In this document: piece after piece, positions 22,540 through 32,735 of the stretch
How the letters are laid out: every line of letters starts with the position of its first letter
How positions within the stretch are numbered: the first letter of the stretch is position 1
Assembly: GCF_000758665.1 (NCBI RefSeq)
Contig: NZ_CP009285.1
Coordinates: forward strand, 124,001-188,000
Origin: Paenibacillus borealis
GTDB lineage: Bacteria; Bacillota; Bacilli; Paenibacillales; Paenibacillaceae
Direction of reading: 5' to 3'
DNA length: 64,000 nucleotides
Position numbers and translations under genes: made by a program
Notes under the pieces: generated by a model
The model's input: the letters and a program-made list of their open reading frames with translations, nothing else
Told to the model about the DNA's origin: nothing
The model's database searches: none

Positions 22540-23697
22540 ATGGCTCAAAAAGAAAGAATTCCGCAGCTCGATATATTCCGGGCGATTGCGATCATTGCTG
22601 TCATAGCGATTCATGCCACTTCGCGGACACTGGCGGAAACACTGGATACGTCTTTGTTTCATCCGTTTCTGTTCATTAACAAGTTCAGCCAGTTCGCTGT
22701 ACCTTCGTTCGTGTTCCTAAGCGGGTTCGTGCTGTTCTACAATTATTTTGACCGCCGCTTAAGTGGCAAGACACTTGCCAAATTCTATAGCCGAAGGCTG
22801 ATTTATATTATTGTGCCGTATCTTGTTTTTTCGGTGCTGTACTTTATATTAAAAATGACTGCCGGGCACACTTGGGGCATGCCTCTTAATGAGCAGGCGG
22901 CCAAATTCGGCAAATATCTGTGGACCGGTACGGCATATACCCATCTCTACTATATTATTATCATTATCCAGTTCTATGTGCTGTTCCCGCTCATGCTCTG
23001 GTGTCTGCAGAAGGTCCGCCGTCTGGCGGCGTGGGCACCGGTCATCGGCCTTGCGCTGCAGTGGGGCTTCGTGCTGCTGAACAAATATATGGCCAATCAC
23101 GGGTACTGGCAGCTGTCTAAGGGCAGTCTTGCGATCACGTACTTCTCTTATTTCCTGCTCGGTGCAGCGATTGCGGTATATTACAGCTCTTTGAAAAAGT
23201 GGCTGATTCCTACCCGCGAAGGCTGGCGCTCCGGTAAAGGGGCAAGCTGGGTAGTACTATGGCTCTTATGGGCCGCTGCAGGGATCGTTCATGTGGAGCT
23301 GTGGTTCAACAATTATACGAAAAAGACGGTTATCAACAGTCTATGGTATGAAGGCTTCTCCAATCTTCATGCACTGCTCTCTTGTCTTGTGCTGTTCCAG
23401 CTGTCCTTCCTGCTGTACGGAGCGGGGCGGAGTCTGCTGGCAAGACTGCTGATCTCTGCAGGTGCCTGCTCCTTCGGGATATACCTGCTGCATCCGGCGC
23501 TGCTCTTCTTCTATAGAAAGCTGCCGCTGCACGGCGGATCGCTTGCCTACACGGCTGCAATTGCCGGGGGCTGGCTGGTGGCCTTCGCCGGCTCCTGGCT
23601 GGTCGTCGCCCTCGTCTTCCGTTATGTGAAGCCGGCATGGGTACTGTTTGGTTCTGCGCCGCAAAAGGTTAAGCCGGCGCCTAAAGCAACAGTGTAA
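22540..23697 (+). CDS. Acyltransferase 3 family membrane protein, copy 2
   Basis: A 385-residue paralogue of the preceding gene with the same N-terminal PQLDIFRAIAIIAVIAIH block and about ten membrane segments. AGGAGG stands 6 nt before the ATG, 60 nt after copy 1, so the two are probably one transcript. The pair looks like a tandem duplication that has diverged well. The terminator after it also serves the convergent gluconokinase gene. Substrate unknown; surface-polymer O-acylation is the family expectation. Confidence 0.88.
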   Translation: MAQKERIPQLDIFRAIAIIAVIAIHATSRTLAETLDTSLFHPFLFINKFSQFAVPSFVFLSGFVLFYNYFDRRLSGKTLAKFYSRRLIYIIVPYLVFSVLYFILKMTAGHTWGMPLNEQAAKFGKYLWTGTAYTHLYYIIIIIQFYVLFPLMLWCLQKVRRLAAWAPVIGLALQWGFVLLNKYMANHGYWQLSKGSLAITYFSYFLLGAAIAVYYSSLKKWLIPTREGWRSGKGASWVVLWLLWAAAGIVHVELWFNNYTKKTVINSLWYEGFSNLHALLSCLVLFQLSFLLYGAGRSLLARLLISAGACSFGIYLLHPALLFFYRKLPLHGGSLAYTAAIAGGWLVAFAGSWLVVALVFRYVKPAWVLFGSAPQKVKPAPKATV

Positions 23698-23747
23698 TCG
23701 TGTACGCTTGAAATTCAGAAATAAATGTGACTACAATTCCAGAATAA

Positions 23748-23796
23748 TAATAAAGCGCCGACTGGCCGCAGATGCGGGCCGGTCGGCGCTTTTATT
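23748..23796. terminator. Bidirectional terminator between acyltransferase and gntK
   Basis: AATAAAGCGCCGAC pairs with GTCGGCGCTTTTATT, with an inner GGCC stem; A-run on one side and T-run on the other. Confidence 0.85.
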
Positions 23797-23818
23797 CAGA
23801 TATTGGCACGCTTGCAGA

Positions 23819-25363
23819 CTACTCCCCGGCTTGTTCACGCTGGAAATCGGCAATTGCCTGATATTGGCCTTCGAGGCTCCGGTATACGGAGATATAGATG
23901 GGCAGCAGCTGCTTATAGACTTTGGCATGTGCCTGGACGGGTTCATGGCGGTGGGTAGAGCCGATCATCCCGAATACGGAATCGAAGGAATCGATCCGGC
24001 CTATGGCATACAGCCCGAGTACAACTGCGCCGAGGCAGGAGCTCTCGAAGCTCTCGGGAACCACAACCTCCTGGTCAAATATATCCGCCATCATCTGCCG
24101 CCATAGAGCCGAGCGGGCGAAGCCGCCAGTGGCCAGGATTCTGCCCGGCTGGCCGATAACCTCCTCCATGGCGAGCAGTACGGTGTACATATTGAAGATG
24201 ACACCCTCCAGCACCGAGCGGATCATATGTTCCTTGCGGTGATTCATGCTTAATCCGAAGAAGGAGCCGCGGGCATCCGGATTCCACAGCGGGGCACGCT
24301 CACCGGTAAGATACGGATGGAAGAGCAGTCCATTGCTGCCCGGAGGCACCTGTTCGGCAATGCGGGTGAGCACCTCATAAGGGTCAATGCCGAGGCGCTT
24401 CGCGGTCTCTACCTCTGAGGCGGCGAACTCATCACGCACCCAGCGGAACAGCATGCCGCCATTATTCACGGGTCCGCCAATGACCCAGTGCTTGTCCGTT
24501 AGTGCATAGCAGAAGATCCGCCCCTTCGGGTCGGTCAGCGGCCGGTCCACCACGGTGCGGATGGCACCGCTGGTGCCTATAGTAGCGGCAATAACCCCCG
24601 GCTCTATGGCGCCAACCCCCAGATTGGACAGGACACCGTCACTGGCACCTACAATAAACGGGGTGGTGGCCAGGAGCCCAAGCTCTTCCGGAAGCCCCGG
24701 AAGCAGCCCCTGCATGAGCTGCGTGGTTGGCACCGGTCTTGATAGACGTTCTGGAGTAATACCGGCAATACGGAGCGCCTCAGCATCCCAGTCAAGCTTC
24801 TCCAGATTGAACATGCCTGTAGATGAGGCAATGGAATGATCGATTACATAATCGCCGAACAGCCTGAAGAAGATATATTCTTTGATGGAGATGAATTTAT
24901 GGGTCTGGCTGAACAGCTCCGGCTGCTCCTCACCGAGCCACATCAGCTTGGTAATCGGAGACATTGGGTGGACAGGTGTTCCTGTCCGCATATACAGCTC
25001 ATGCCCGTTCAGTTCATTCTTCAGCCGCCGGGCAGCGGCGCTGCTCCGGTTGTCGGCCCAAGTGATACAGGCAGTCAGCGGTTTGCCGGAAGAATCTACA
25101 GCGATGACGCTATGCATGGCTGAGCTGAAGGAGACAAGCAGAATCTGGTCAGGAGAGATGTGGCTGTCCTGCATGACCGCTGCTATGGTATGGATTACGG
25201 CTTGCAGAATCTGGCCGGGGTCCTGTTCTGCGACAGAAGGGGAAGGCTGATGAAGCGGATAGCCTTGATTGCTCTGTGCGACGATTGTTCCGTTCTCCTT
25301 GAAGAGGACAGCCTTGGTGCTGGTGGTTCCAATATCAACGCCGATCATATAGGATGTATTCAA
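23819..25363 (-). CDS. gntK: Gluconokinase (FGGY family)
   Basis: The 514-residue sugar kinase has the N-terminal phosphate motif GVDIGTTSTKAVLF, the ATIGTSGAIR nucleotide-binding segment and the LTGERAPLWNPDARG block typical of gluconokinases of the FGGY family (B. subtilis GntK is 513 residues). It phosphorylates gluconate to 6-phosphogluconate for the pentose phosphate pathway. The start is TTG at 25363 with AAGGA about 8 nt upstream on the minus strand. It stands alone, without gntP, gntR or gntZ nearby, and is the only protein gene on the minus strand besides clpP. Another FGGY substrate such as xylulose is less likely given the motif match. Confidence 0.86.
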   Translation of the reverse strand: MNTSYMIGVDIGTTSTKAVLFKENGTIVAQSNQGYPLHQPSPSVAEQDPGQILQAVIHTIAAVMQDSHISPDQILLVSFSSAMHSVIAVDSSGKPLTACITWADNRSSAAARRLKNELNGHELYMRTGTPVHPMSPITKLMWLGEEQPELFSQTHKFISIKEYIFFRLFGDYVIDHSIASSTGMFNLEKLDWDAEALRIAGITPERLSRPVPTTQLMQGLLPGLPEELGLLATTPFIVGASDGVLSNLGVGAIEPGVIAATIGTSGAIRTVVDRPLTDPKGRIFCYALTDKHWVIGGPVNNGGMLFRWVRDEFAASEVETAKRLGIDPYEVLTRIAEQVPPGSNGLLFHPYLTGERAPLWNPDARGSFFGLSMNHRKEHMIRSVLEGVIFNMYTVLLAMEEVIGQPGRILATGGFARSALWRQMMADIFDQEVVVPESFESSCLGAVVLGLYAIGRIDSFDSVFGMIGSTHRHEPVQAHAKVYKQLLPIYISVYRSLEGQYQAIADFQREQAGE

Positions 25364-25642
25364 GCGGTCAGTCCTTCTTTCTGCTCTGAAATAGATACCG
25401 GGAATACTTAATGCAGGAAATAAAGTACAATTATATTTATATAGGATGAACTTAAGAATGAAGGGGTGGAGAGGCTGTCTAGCCTGATTTATAAGGAATC
25501 ACGCCACTTCGCAGGGAACATTGTTAAGTTCACGTTCTACAGCTTATTATATTCGCAGGGAATGACGGTGGCAAAGAGGGGGGATAAGCTCAGCTTAGCC
25601 TATAGTCCAAGCCCCCGAGACCGGCGGACAAGAAGCGGATTG
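25364..25642. other. Intergenic region between divergent gntK and hisZ
   Basis: No convincing gene. A 66-codon frame at 25466-25666 lacks a good ribosome binding site and family features. No T-box (no GGGTGG...CCGCG) was found before the histidine genes. Confidence 0.5.
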
Positions 25643-25672
25643 TTGACGCAAAAGGATAGTCCGTGATACGAT
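25643..25672 (+). promoter_or_regulatory. Promoter of the histidine operon
   Basis: TTGACG, an 18-nt spacer and TACGAT, giving a leader of roughly 80 nt before hisZ. Confidence 0.55.
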
Positions 25673-25760
25673 ATTACCACTGCTTTAGTTTACTACCACT
25701 TTACCATATTAAAGTATTTGAAGATACTTCTTATGATATCTGATGAGGTGAAAAGTGAAG

Positions 25761-26978
25761 ATGTCCAAACCAAAAGGATTCGAAAAACCTGCCGGCGTAC
25801 GGGATTATCTCCCGCGTGCGGTAACGAAGCTGCGCAAGATTGAGAACGATGTGCTGCACTGCATGAGCCGCTGGGGTTACCGGCAGATGATTACTCCCAC
25901 TCTTGAATATTATGATACGGTCGGTGTGGCCAGTTCCACGTCAGACCAGAAGTTGTATAAATTACTGAATAACCGAGGTCAGGCACTCGTGCTGCGTTCG
26001 GAAATGACAGCGCCTGTTGCCCGCGTGGTCTCCTCATTACTGAAGGATGAACCGCTGCCGCTTCGTCTGTCCTATCATGCCAATGTCTTCCGTGCTATCG
26101 AAGAGGAGGCAGGACGGGAAGCGGAATTCTTCCAGACCGGGGTAGAGCTTGTCGGAGATGATTCACCAGAGGCGGACGCAGAGGTTGTTGCGCTGGCAAT
26201 TGCCTCGCTGGAGGCAGCGGGAGTGAAATCTTTTAAAATTGCGATAGGGCATGTAGGCTTCCTCGACGGTCTGTTCCAGGAGGCGGTATCCGGCCTCCCG
26301 GAGGCCCAGGAAGAGCTGAAAAGTCATCTGCTGGGCCGTGATTATGTCGCTTTCCGGGAGACGCTGCGGCGCCTGGAGTTGTCTGAAGCCCAGAAGAAGG
26401 AGCTGGACGGACTGCTGCGGTTGCGGGGCGGCAAGGAAATCTGCGGACAGGCGCTGGAGCTTAGCAGCCATCCGCTGGCGCGTGCTTCGATCGAGCATTT
26501 ATGCAAGGTATGGGAAGTGCTTGTCGCGTACGGCGTCTCTCAGCATGTGCTGATTGATCTGACGATGATCGGTGATTTCTCCTACTATACCGGCATGACA
26601 TTTGAAGGTTATGCTTCTGAATTGGGCTTCCCGGTATGCAGCGGCGGCCGGTACGACAATCTGCTCCAGCAGTTTGGGCGTCCGATTCCGTCGACAGGCT
26701 TCTCGCTGAAGACCAACCGTATTCTGGACGGCGTATCTGGAGTGACTGAAGAGGAAGAGCTGCCAATACTGGTCCAATATGATGCCCTGCGGCGCCAGGA
26801 AGGTCTTGCCGAGGCAGCCCGGCTGCGGAATGACGGCCACGCTGTGGTAACCCGGCTGGCGGCAGGCCCAGAAGAGCTGAAGGTCGTGAAGCGGCTGGAT
26901 GCGGATACCGTTGAGGCGGAGGGTGAGCGTTACGGCGAGATTTATACGTTCGTGTCGTTCGTCAGCGAGCATGGGTGA
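25761..26978 (+). CDS. hisZ: ATP phosphoribosyltransferase regulatory subunit HisZ
   Basis: A histidyl-tRNA-synthetase paralogue of 405 residues that forms a complex with short-form HisG and confers activity and histidine feedback inhibition. It has class II synthetase-like motif 2 (FRAIEEEAGREAEFFQTG) and the GGRYDNLLQQFG motif, and lacks a full anticodon-binding domain. ATG at 25761 is preferred to an in-frame GTG at 25755, because GAGGTG at 25745-25750 is 10 nt away. It heads the histidine cluster. Confidence 0.95.
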   Translation: MSKPKGFEKPAGVRDYLPRAVTKLRKIENDVLHCMSRWGYRQMITPTLEYYDTVGVASSTSDQKLYKLLNNRGQALVLRSEMTAPVARVVSSLLKDEPLPLRLSYHANVFRAIEEEAGREAEFFQTGVELVGDDSPEADAEVVALAIASLEAAGVKSFKIAIGHVGFLDGLFQEAVSGLPEAQEELKSHLLGRDYVAFRETLRRLELSEAQKKELDGLLRLRGGKEICGQALELSSHPLARASIEHLCKVWEVLVAYGVSQHVLIDLTMIGDFSYYTGMTFEGYASELGFPVCSGGRYDNLLQQFGRPIPSTGFSLKTNRILDGVSGVTEEEELPILVQYDALRRQEGLAEAARLRNDGHAVVTRLAAGPEELKVVKRLDADTVEAEGERYGEIYTFVSFVSEHG

Positions 26979-26997
26979 GCGGAGCAGCGGGATTCAT

Positions 26998-27080
26998 TGA
27001 AATGATGAATATGAGATGAAGCAAGAATAAGATGAAGCAAGATATGAGAAGCAAGATTTAAGATGAAAAAAATATGAGAT
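26998..27080 (+). repeat. Degenerate A/G-rich tandem repeat between hisZ and hisG
   Basis: The unit AGATGAAGCAAGA and shortened forms (ATATGAGATGAA, GAAGCAAGATTT) recur about six times with drift. It opens a 155-nt gap inside an otherwise compact operon. Confidence 0.6.
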
Positions 27081-27133
27081 GAATGGATTGCTGCGGGTAA
27101 TTAAAGAAGCAGAAGCTGAAACGGAGGCGGGTA

Positions 27134-27784
27134 ATGATGGCACAGATTCTTAAGGTCGCCATGCCGAAAGGCCGGATTTACAATAAAGCGGCAGAGCTGT
27201 TCCGCAAGGCGGGACTGCCGATTCCACCGGAAGGGGAAGAATCACGGAAGCTGGTGATTTCACTGCCGGAAGCCGGAATGGAGTTTATTCTTGCCAAGCC
27301 GGTAGATGTGCCTACATATGTAGAGTATGGTGTAGCGGATATTGGTATCGTCGGCAAAGATGTACTGTTGGAAGAAAACCGTGATGTGTACGAGCTGCTT
27401 GATCTGGGAATCGCCCGCTGCCGGATGTCGATTATCGGACTTCCGAACTGGCAGCCGGGCATCCAGCAGCGGGTAGCGACCAAATATCCGAACGTGGCCT
27501 CACGGTACTTCCGCGAGCAGGGCCAGCAGGTGGAGGTCGTGAAGCTGAACGGCTCCATCGAGCTTGCGCCGCTGATTGGGCTGGCTGACCGGATCGTGGA
27601 TATGGTGGAGACTGGCCAGACTCTGAAAGACAACGGGCTGGTGGAAATGACCAGTATCTTCGAAATCACGAGCCGCCTGGTGGCCAACCGGGTAAGCTAC
27701 CGGATGAAGAATGAGGAGATCCAGCAGCTGTGCGACCGCCTGCAGGGAGTGATTGCAGGTCCGGGGCTGCAGATTAACAGATAA
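27134..27784 (+). CDS. hisG: ATP phosphoribosyltransferase, short form
   Basis: HisG condenses ATP and PRPP to phosphoribosyl-ATP, the first step of histidine synthesis. At 216 residues it is the short form, which lacks the C-terminal regulatory domain and needs HisZ, present just upstream. Motifs seen include AMPKGRIY at the start and the PRPP-binding [14 protein letters not shown] segment ([14 protein letters not shown]). GGAGG precedes two adjacent ATGs (27134 and 27137); either may be used. Confidence 0.95.
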   Translation: MMAQILKVAMPKGRIYNKAAELFRKAGLPIPPEGEESRKLVISLPEAGMEFILAKPVDVPTYVEYGVADIGIVGKDVLLEENRDVYELLDLGIARCRMSIIGLPNWQPGIQQRVATKYPNVASRYFREQGQQVEVVKLNGSIELAPLIGLADRIVDMVETGQTLKDNGLVEMTSIFEITSRLVANRVSYRMKNEEIQQLCDRLQGVIAGPGLQINR

Positions 27785-27872
27785 ATTTATTGCAGGCAAA
27801 GAATAAGCTTCGGAGAGCGTTACGCAGTTAACACTAAATTGAAGGTTATGGATGTAAAAGGGGGAAGCAGCG

Positions 27873-29183
27873 GTGAAGGTCCAGTCCAGTAAGGAATTTA
27901 AGCTGCAGCGTGAAGTGGAATACGGCACGCCGGAGCAGAACAAGGCCGTACGTGAAATCGTGGCCGGTATCAAACAAGAGGGCGATACGGCGCTGCTCCG
28001 GTATACGGAGCGCTTCGACGGCGCAGTGCTGACGCCTGCGCAGCTGCGGGTCACGCCGGAGGAGCTTGAGGCCGCCTATGGCCGGGTAGAGGAATCCTTC
28101 GTGACGGCAATCCGCGCGGCGGCTGTGAATATCCGCGCGTTCCATGCGCGGCAGAAACGCAATTCCTGGATGGATCTGCAGCCGGACGGCACGATCCTCG
28201 GACAGATCATCCGCCCGCTGAAGCGGGTGGGCGTCTATGTTCCCGGCGGCAAGGCGGCATATCCGTCCTCGGTGCTGATGAACGTTATTCCGGCACAGAT
28301 CGCCGGCGTGCCGGAGATCGTGATGGTAACACCGCCTTCGACCGGCGGTACGGAAGGCATTGATCCCTATATTCTCGTTGCCGCCGCTGAAGCGGGCGTA
28401 AACGAGATATACCGCGTAGGCGGCGCGCAGGCGATCGCCGCCCTGGCCTTCGGCACGGAATCCATCGTGCCGGTCGATAAGATCTGCGGGCCAGGGAACA
28501 TCTACGTGGCCCTGGCCAAACGCGAGGTCTACGGCGCTGTCGATATCGACAGCATCGCCGGACCGAGCGAGATCGTCGTGCTCGCCGACGATACCGCCGA
28601 GGCCGCCTACGTCGCGGCCGACCTGCTCTCGCAGGCCGAGCACGACGAGATGGCCTCGGCGATCCTCGTGACGCCGTCGCAGCGTCTCGCGGAGGCCGTT
28701 GCTGCCGAAGTAGAACGGCAGCTGCAGACGTTGCCGCGCGAGACCATCGCGCGGGCCTCGGTGGACAACTACGGCGCGATTATCGTCGTGGAATCGCTCG
28801 AAGAGGGCATCTCCGTGGTGAACCGGCTGGCGCCGGAGCATCTGGAGATTGTGGTGGCGGACCCGATGGGGCTGACCGGCGCGATTGAGAACGCCGGGGC
28901 GATCTTCCTGGGTCCTTACAGCTCGGAGCCGGTCGGCGATTATTTCGCCGGACCGAACCATATTATACCGACCAACGGCACAGCAAGGTTCTCCTCGCCT
29001 GTGGACGTGGATGATTTCATTAAGAAATCCAGCCTGATTTATTACAGCAAGGAAGCGCTGCTGCGGGACGGGGCGGCGATTATGGAGCTTGCCCGGCGGG
29101 AGGGGCTGGAAGGCCACGCCCGTGCAATAGAAATCCGGCTGGAGAACGAAGCGAAAGGTGGAGACCGTAATGGAGAACAATAA
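27873..29183 (+). CDS. hisD: Histidinol dehydrogenase
   Basis: A zinc enzyme that oxidises L-histidinol to L-histidine in two NAD-dependent steps. The 436-residue product has the [16 protein letters not shown] block, the zinc-ligand segment SQAEHDE and the [10 protein letters not shown] block. The start is GTG at 27873 with AAGGGGG about 8 nt upstream. Its middle part (about 28270-28760) has almost only G or C at third codon positions, unlike both ends of the gene and its neighbours. The stop lies 14 nt inside hisB. Confidence 0.96.
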   Translation: MKVQSSKEFKLQREVEYGTPEQNKAVREIVAGIKQEGDTALLRYTERFDGAVLTPAQLRVTPEELEAAYGRVEESFVTAIRAAAVNIRAFHARQKRNSWMDLQPDGTILGQIIRPLKRVGVYVPGGKAAYPSSVLMNVIPAQIAGVPEIVMVTPPSTGGTEGIDPYILVAAAEAGVNEIYRVGGAQAIAALAFGTESIVPVDKICGPGNIYVALAKREVYGAVDIDSIAGPSEIVVLADDTAEAAYVAADLLSQAEHDEMASAILVTPSQRLAEAVAAEVERQLQTLPRETIARASVDNYGAIIVVESLEEGISVVNRLAPEHLEIVVADPMGLTGAIENAGAIFLGPYSSEPVGDYFAGPNHIIPTNGTARFSSPVDVDDFIKKSSLIYYSKEALLRDGAAIMELARREGLEGHARAIEIRLENEAKGGDRNGEQ

Positions 29184-29781
29184 TAACGAATTGGCGCTGC
29201 GCAAGGCCGGACTTAGCCGTACGACCAACGAGACGGACATCGCGTTGACTTTTGCCGTAGACGGCAGCGGAGTTTCGGAGCTTGAGACCGATGTGCCTTT
29301 TCTGAATCATATGCTGGATTTATTCACGAAACATGGACAATTTGATCTGAACGTGCAGGCGCGGGGAGATATCGATATTGATGATCACCACACCGTAGAG
29401 GACATCGGCATTTGTCTGGGACAGGCACTGCGGGAAGCGCTGGGCGACAAAAAAGGCATCAAGCGGTACGCGAGTGTCTTCGTCCCTATGGATGAGGCAT
29501 TGGCCCAGGTAGTGATTGATATCAGTAACCGCCCGCATTTTGAGTACCGGGCTACCTATCCTTCCCAGCAGGTGGGCAGCTTCTCGACGGAGCTGGTTCA
29601 TGAGTTCCTCTGGAAGTTTGCACTGGAAGCCAGAATTACGCTGCATGTCATTGTACATTACGGCTCCAATACCCATCACATGATCGAAGCGGTATTCAAG
29701 GCGCTGGGACGGGCGCTGGATGAAGCGACACTGGTCGATCCCCGGGTGAAGGGCGTGCCTTCCACGAAGGGAGTGCTGTAG
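29170..29781 (+). CDS. hisB: Imidazoleglycerol-phosphate dehydratase
   Basis: The monofunctional 203-residue dehydratase of Gram-positive type, converting imidazole glycerol phosphate to imidazole acetol phosphate. Two metal-binding repeats are seen: [11 protein letters not shown] and [20 protein letters not shown] at 29170 with AAGGTGGAG about 7 nt upstream is preferred to GTG at 29158; it overlaps hisD by 14 nt, suggesting coupling. hisH starts 1 nt after its stop. Confidence 0.96.
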   Translation: MENNNNELALRKAGLSRTTNETDIALTFAVDGSGVSELETDVPFLNHMLDLFTKHGQFDLNVQARGDIDIDDHHTVEDIGICLGQALREALGDKKGIKRYASVFVPMDEALAQVVIDISNRPHFEYRATYPSQQVGSFSTELVHEFLWKFALEARITLHVIVHYGSNTHHMIEAVFKALGRALDEATLVDPRVKGVPSTKGVL

Positions 29782-29782
29782 C

Positions 29783-30400
29783 ATGGCTGTAGCAATCGTC
29801 GATTACGGCATGGGCAACCTGCACAGTGTCAGTAAGGCAGTAGAGCGCTTAGGGTATGCGAGTCTTGTGACGGCTGATCCCGGCGAGATTCTGGCGGCAG
29901 ACAGCGTGATTCTGCCGGGTGTCGGTGCCTTCGGCGATGCGATGGAACATCTGCGGGAGAGCGGGCTGGACGTTGTGGTTAAGGAGGCAGCTGCTGCCGG
30001 ACAGCCGCTGCTGGGCATATGCCTCGGGATGCAGCTGCTGTTCAGCAGCAGCCAGGAGCATGGCGAGCATAACGGCCTGGATATTCTGCCGGGATCGGGG
30101 GTTCGGTTCGCCCCCCGTGACGGCTACAAGGTGCCGCATATGGGCTGGAACAAGCTGAGCTTCCGCCAGCCGGAGAGTCCGCTTCTGACCGGTCTTGAGG
30201 AAGGCCATGTCTACTTCGTCCACTCCTATCATGTGATTGCCGATGCAGAGAGCGACCTGCTGGCCGTCACGGATTATGGACATCCGGTAACGGCAGTAGT
30301 GGGCCGGAACAATGTATACGGCATGCAGTTCCACCCGGAAAAGAGCGGCGAGCTTGGTATCAAGCTGCTGGGGAATTTTCTGCGGCTTACAAGAGAATAG
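29783..30400 (+). CDS. hisH: Imidazole glycerol phosphate synthase, glutaminase subunit HisH
   Basis: A class I glutamine amidotransferase of 205 residues that feeds ammonia to HisF. The catalytic Cys80 sits in GICLGMQLL, and the His/Glu pair is in MQFHPEKSG. It begins 1 nt after hisB and is followed by hisA and then hisF, as in B. subtilis. Confidence 0.96.
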   Translation: MAVAIVDYGMGNLHSVSKAVERLGYASLVTADPGEILAADSVILPGVGAFGDAMEHLRESGLDVVVKEAAAAGQPLLGICLGMQLLFSSSQEHGEHNGLDILPGSGVRFAPRDGYKVPHMGWNKLSFRQPESPLLTGLEEGHVYFVHSYHVIADAESDLLAVTDYGHPVTAVVGRNNVYGMQFHPEKSGELGIKLLGNFLRLTRE

Positions 30401-30454
30401 GCGTGAAGCCTGAATAACTAGATTGCAAATTGTAATGAAAGCGGGGAGCGCCAC

Positions 30455-31204
30455 ATGTCTTCTTTTATCGTATATCCGGCGATTGATATCCGGGACGGCA
30501 AATGTGTAAGGTTGCAGCAGGGCGACTACAGCCAGGAAACCATATATAACGACAGTCCGGCTAAGGTGGCTAAGTCATGGGAGGAACAGGGCGGACAGTT
30601 TATCCATCTGGTCGATTTGGACGGAGCCAAAGCCGGGCATCCGGTCAATGACGCTATCATCGGAGCTATCGCCAAGAGTGCGAATGTGCCCGTTCAGGTC
30701 GGCGGCGGTCTCCGCACGCTTGCCGATGTGGAGAAGCTGCTGGGTCTTGGCATCAGCCGGGTCATTATCGGCACGGCGGCGATCAATGATCATGCTTTTA
30801 CTGAAGCGGTTCTCGCGAAGTATGGTGATAAGGTTGCCATCGGTATCGACGCCCGGAACGGCTATGTGGCTACGCATGGATGGCTGAACACCTCCGAGGT
30901 GCGCGCTGAGGATCTGGCCAAGGAGCTGGCGGCCAAAGGCGCAGAGACCTTCATCTATACGGATATCTCCCGTGACGGGATGATGCAGGGTCCGAATGTG
31001 GAAGGTATTCTGTCTATGGCCGGAGCGAGCGGCAAAACCGTAATCGCCTCAGGCGGCGTTACCAGCCTGGACGATCTGCTGCGCCTGAACGTACATAGCG
31101 GCAGCGGGATCGGCGGGGCTATTGTCGGCAAAGCGCTCTACACAGGCAATATTGATCTGGCTGCAGCCCTGCAGGCGCTGGGACAGTCCTCCGGATCGCT
31201 GTAA
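30455..31204 (+). CDS. hisA: ProFAR isomerase HisA
   Basis: A (beta-alpha)8 barrel isomerase of 249 residues acting on phosphoribosyl-formimino-AICAR phosphate. The two catalytic aspartates are in AIDIRDGK (Asp11) and TDISRDG; the phosphate-binding motifs GGGLRT and ASGGV are present. It is homologous to hisF just downstream (ancient duplication). GGGGAG precedes the ATG. Confidence 0.96.
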   Translation: MSSFIVYPAIDIRDGKCVRLQQGDYSQETIYNDSPAKVAKSWEEQGGQFIHLVDLDGAKAGHPVNDAIIGAIAKSANVPVQVGGGLRTLADVEKLLGLGISRVIIGTAAINDHAFTEAVLAKYGDKVAIGIDARNGYVATHGWLNTSEVRAEDLAKELAAKGAETFIYTDISRDGMMQGPNVEGILSMAGASGKTVIASGGVTSLDDLLRLNVHSGSGIGGAIVGKALYTGNIDLAAALQALGQSSGSL

Positions 31205-31247
31205 CAACAATTAATATAGCCTGTGCAATACAAGGAGGGGTCTTGGG

Positions 31248-32006
31248 ATGTTAGCCAAACGGATAATCCCCTGTCTGGATGTGAAGGACGGGCGGGTAGT
31301 GAAGGGTGTTAATTTTGTCAACCTGCGTGATGCCGGAGATCCGGTGGAGCTGGCGGCGCTGTATGACCGTGAGGGTGCGGATGAGCTGGTATTCCTGGAC
31401 ATCTCTGCGTCTGTAGAAGGCCGGGCGACGATGGTCGAGGTGGTGCGGCAGACCGCCGGGGAGATCGCTATTCCGTTCACAGTGGGCGGCGGGATTTCGA
31501 CGCCTGAGGACATGAAGCGGATTCTGCGCGCCGGTGCGGACAAGATCGGGATTAATACGGCTGCCGTCAATAATCCGCAGCTGATCCTCGAAGGAGCCCG
31601 GCACTTCGGCTCCCAGTGCATTGTGGTGGCGATGGATGCCAAATATAATGAAGCTTGGGGCGAATGGGAAGTGTACACGCACGGCGGACGTACGCCTACA
31701 GGTATCCGGGCGCTTACCTGGGCCAAGGAAGCTGAGCGGCTGGGAGCCGGCGAGATCCTGCTTACGAGCATGGATGCCGACGGCACGAAGGACGGCTTCG
31801 ACCTGAAGCTGACAGCTGCGGTCTGCGATCTGCTGAGCATTCCTGTGATTGCTTCCGGCGGCGCGGGGAGAATTGATCATTTCTATGATGTATTTACCGC
31901 AGGCAAGGCAGATGCCGGACTTGCGGCAACTATTTTTCACTATAAAGAGATTGCCATCCATGATTTGAAGGCTGATCTTAAGCAAAGAGGGGTAGAGATC
32001 CGATGA
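31248..32006 (+). CDS. hisF: Imidazole glycerol phosphate synthase, cyclase subunit HisF
   Basis: A (beta-alpha)8 barrel of 252 residues; with HisH it makes imidazole glycerol phosphate and AICAR. Catalytic Asp11 is in PCLDVKDGR and the second in [17 protein letters not shown] and ASGGAG bind phosphate. AAGGAGG precedes the ATG. Its stop overlaps the hisIE start (ATGA). Confidence 0.97.
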   Translation: MLAKRIIPCLDVKDGRVVKGVNFVNLRDAGDPVELAALYDREGADELVFLDISASVEGRATMVEVVRQTAGEIAIPFTVGGGISTPEDMKRILRAGADKIGINTAAVNNPQLILEGARHFGSQCIVVAMDAKYNEAWGEWEVYTHGGRTPTGIRALTWAKEAERLGAGEILLTSMDADGTKDGFDLKLTAAVCDLLSIPVIASGGAGRIDHFYDVFTAGKADAGLAATIFHYKEIAIHDLKADLKQRGVEIR

Positions 32007-32719
32007 GCGAAGATAAGAAAGACATAGCGCAGAGCCAGCAGGAGGCATTGTCAGGCATCCGCTGGAATGAAGCCGGTCTGCTGCCGGCAGTGGTGCAGGA
32101 TGCCCGTACCCTGGAAGTGTTAATGTTCGCCTATATGAATCCGGAGTCACTACGGCTGTCGCTAGAGAGCGGGCAGACCTGGTTCTGGAGCCGTTCGCGC
32201 AGTGAACTCTGGCATAAGGGCGGAACCTCGGGCAATACCCAGGCCATCACCTCGATCCATTACGATTGTGACAGTGATACGCTGCTGGTGAAGGTCGTGC
32301 CGGAAGGTCCGGCCTGCCATACCGGGGAGAACAGCTGCTTCTTCCGCGAAATACCTTTCGATTCACCGCCGGCCTCTGAAGGAGCCGGGGCTGCTATTAA
32401 ATCCGCAGCAGCAGACAGTGAACGGTTTGCTGTACTGGCTGAGCTGGAACGCGTGATTGCCGAGCGGGAAGTGAACCGTCCGGAAGGGGCGTACACTACG
32501 TATCTGTTCGACAAAGGCGTCGACAAGATTCTCAAGAAGGTCGGCGAAGAAGCCTCCGAAACGATCATCGCCGCCAAAAATAAAGATAATGCCGAGCTGC
32601 GCCTTGAAGTCAGCGATCTGATCTATCACCTGCTCGTGCTGCTGCAGGAACGCAAGCTTCCGCTGGATGAGATTCTGGAAGAGCTGAGCGCCCGCCACGA
32701 ACGGCCTCGCCGGGACTAG
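32003..32719 (+). CDS. hisIE: Bifunctional phosphoribosyl-AMP cyclohydrolase/phosphoribosyl-ATP pyrophosphatase
   Basis: A fusion of two steps of the pathway in 238 residues. The N-terminal HisI half has the metal-binding segments DCDSDTLL and [10 protein letters not shown] and the [15 protein letters not shown] block. The C-terminal HisE half has the [16 protein letters not shown] and [13 protein letters not shown] helices of a MazG-like pyrophosphatase. An Ala/Ser-rich linker (about residues 120-145) joins them. Translation is coupled to hisF by a 4-nt overlap. Confidence 0.96.
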   Translation: MSEDKKDIAQSQQEALSGIRWNEAGLLPAVVQDARTLEVLMFAYMNPESLRLSLESGQTWFWSRSRSELWHKGGTSGNTQAITSIHYDCDSDTLLVKVVPEGPACHTGENSCFFREIPFDSPPASEGAGAAIKSAAADSERFAVLAELERVIAEREVNRPEGAYTTYLFDKGVDKILKKVGEEASETIIAAKNKDNAELRLEVSDLIYHLLVLLQERKLPLDEILEELSARHERPRRD

Positions 32720-32735
32720 GGAGGGAAGGTACAGC

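Noticed and set aside
25466..25666. 66-codon frame before hisZ
   Set aside because: It overlaps the his promoter, has no good ribosome binding site and no recognisable features.
25673..25760. T-box or histidine attenuator before hisZ
   Set aside because: No T-box GGGTGG/CCGCG elements and no His-codon-rich leader peptide seen; the leader is only about 80 nt.
27846..29240. 464-codon open frame on the minus strand opposite hisD
   Set aside because: It is a mirror of the GC-rich hisD codons; no family features, and hisD is certain.
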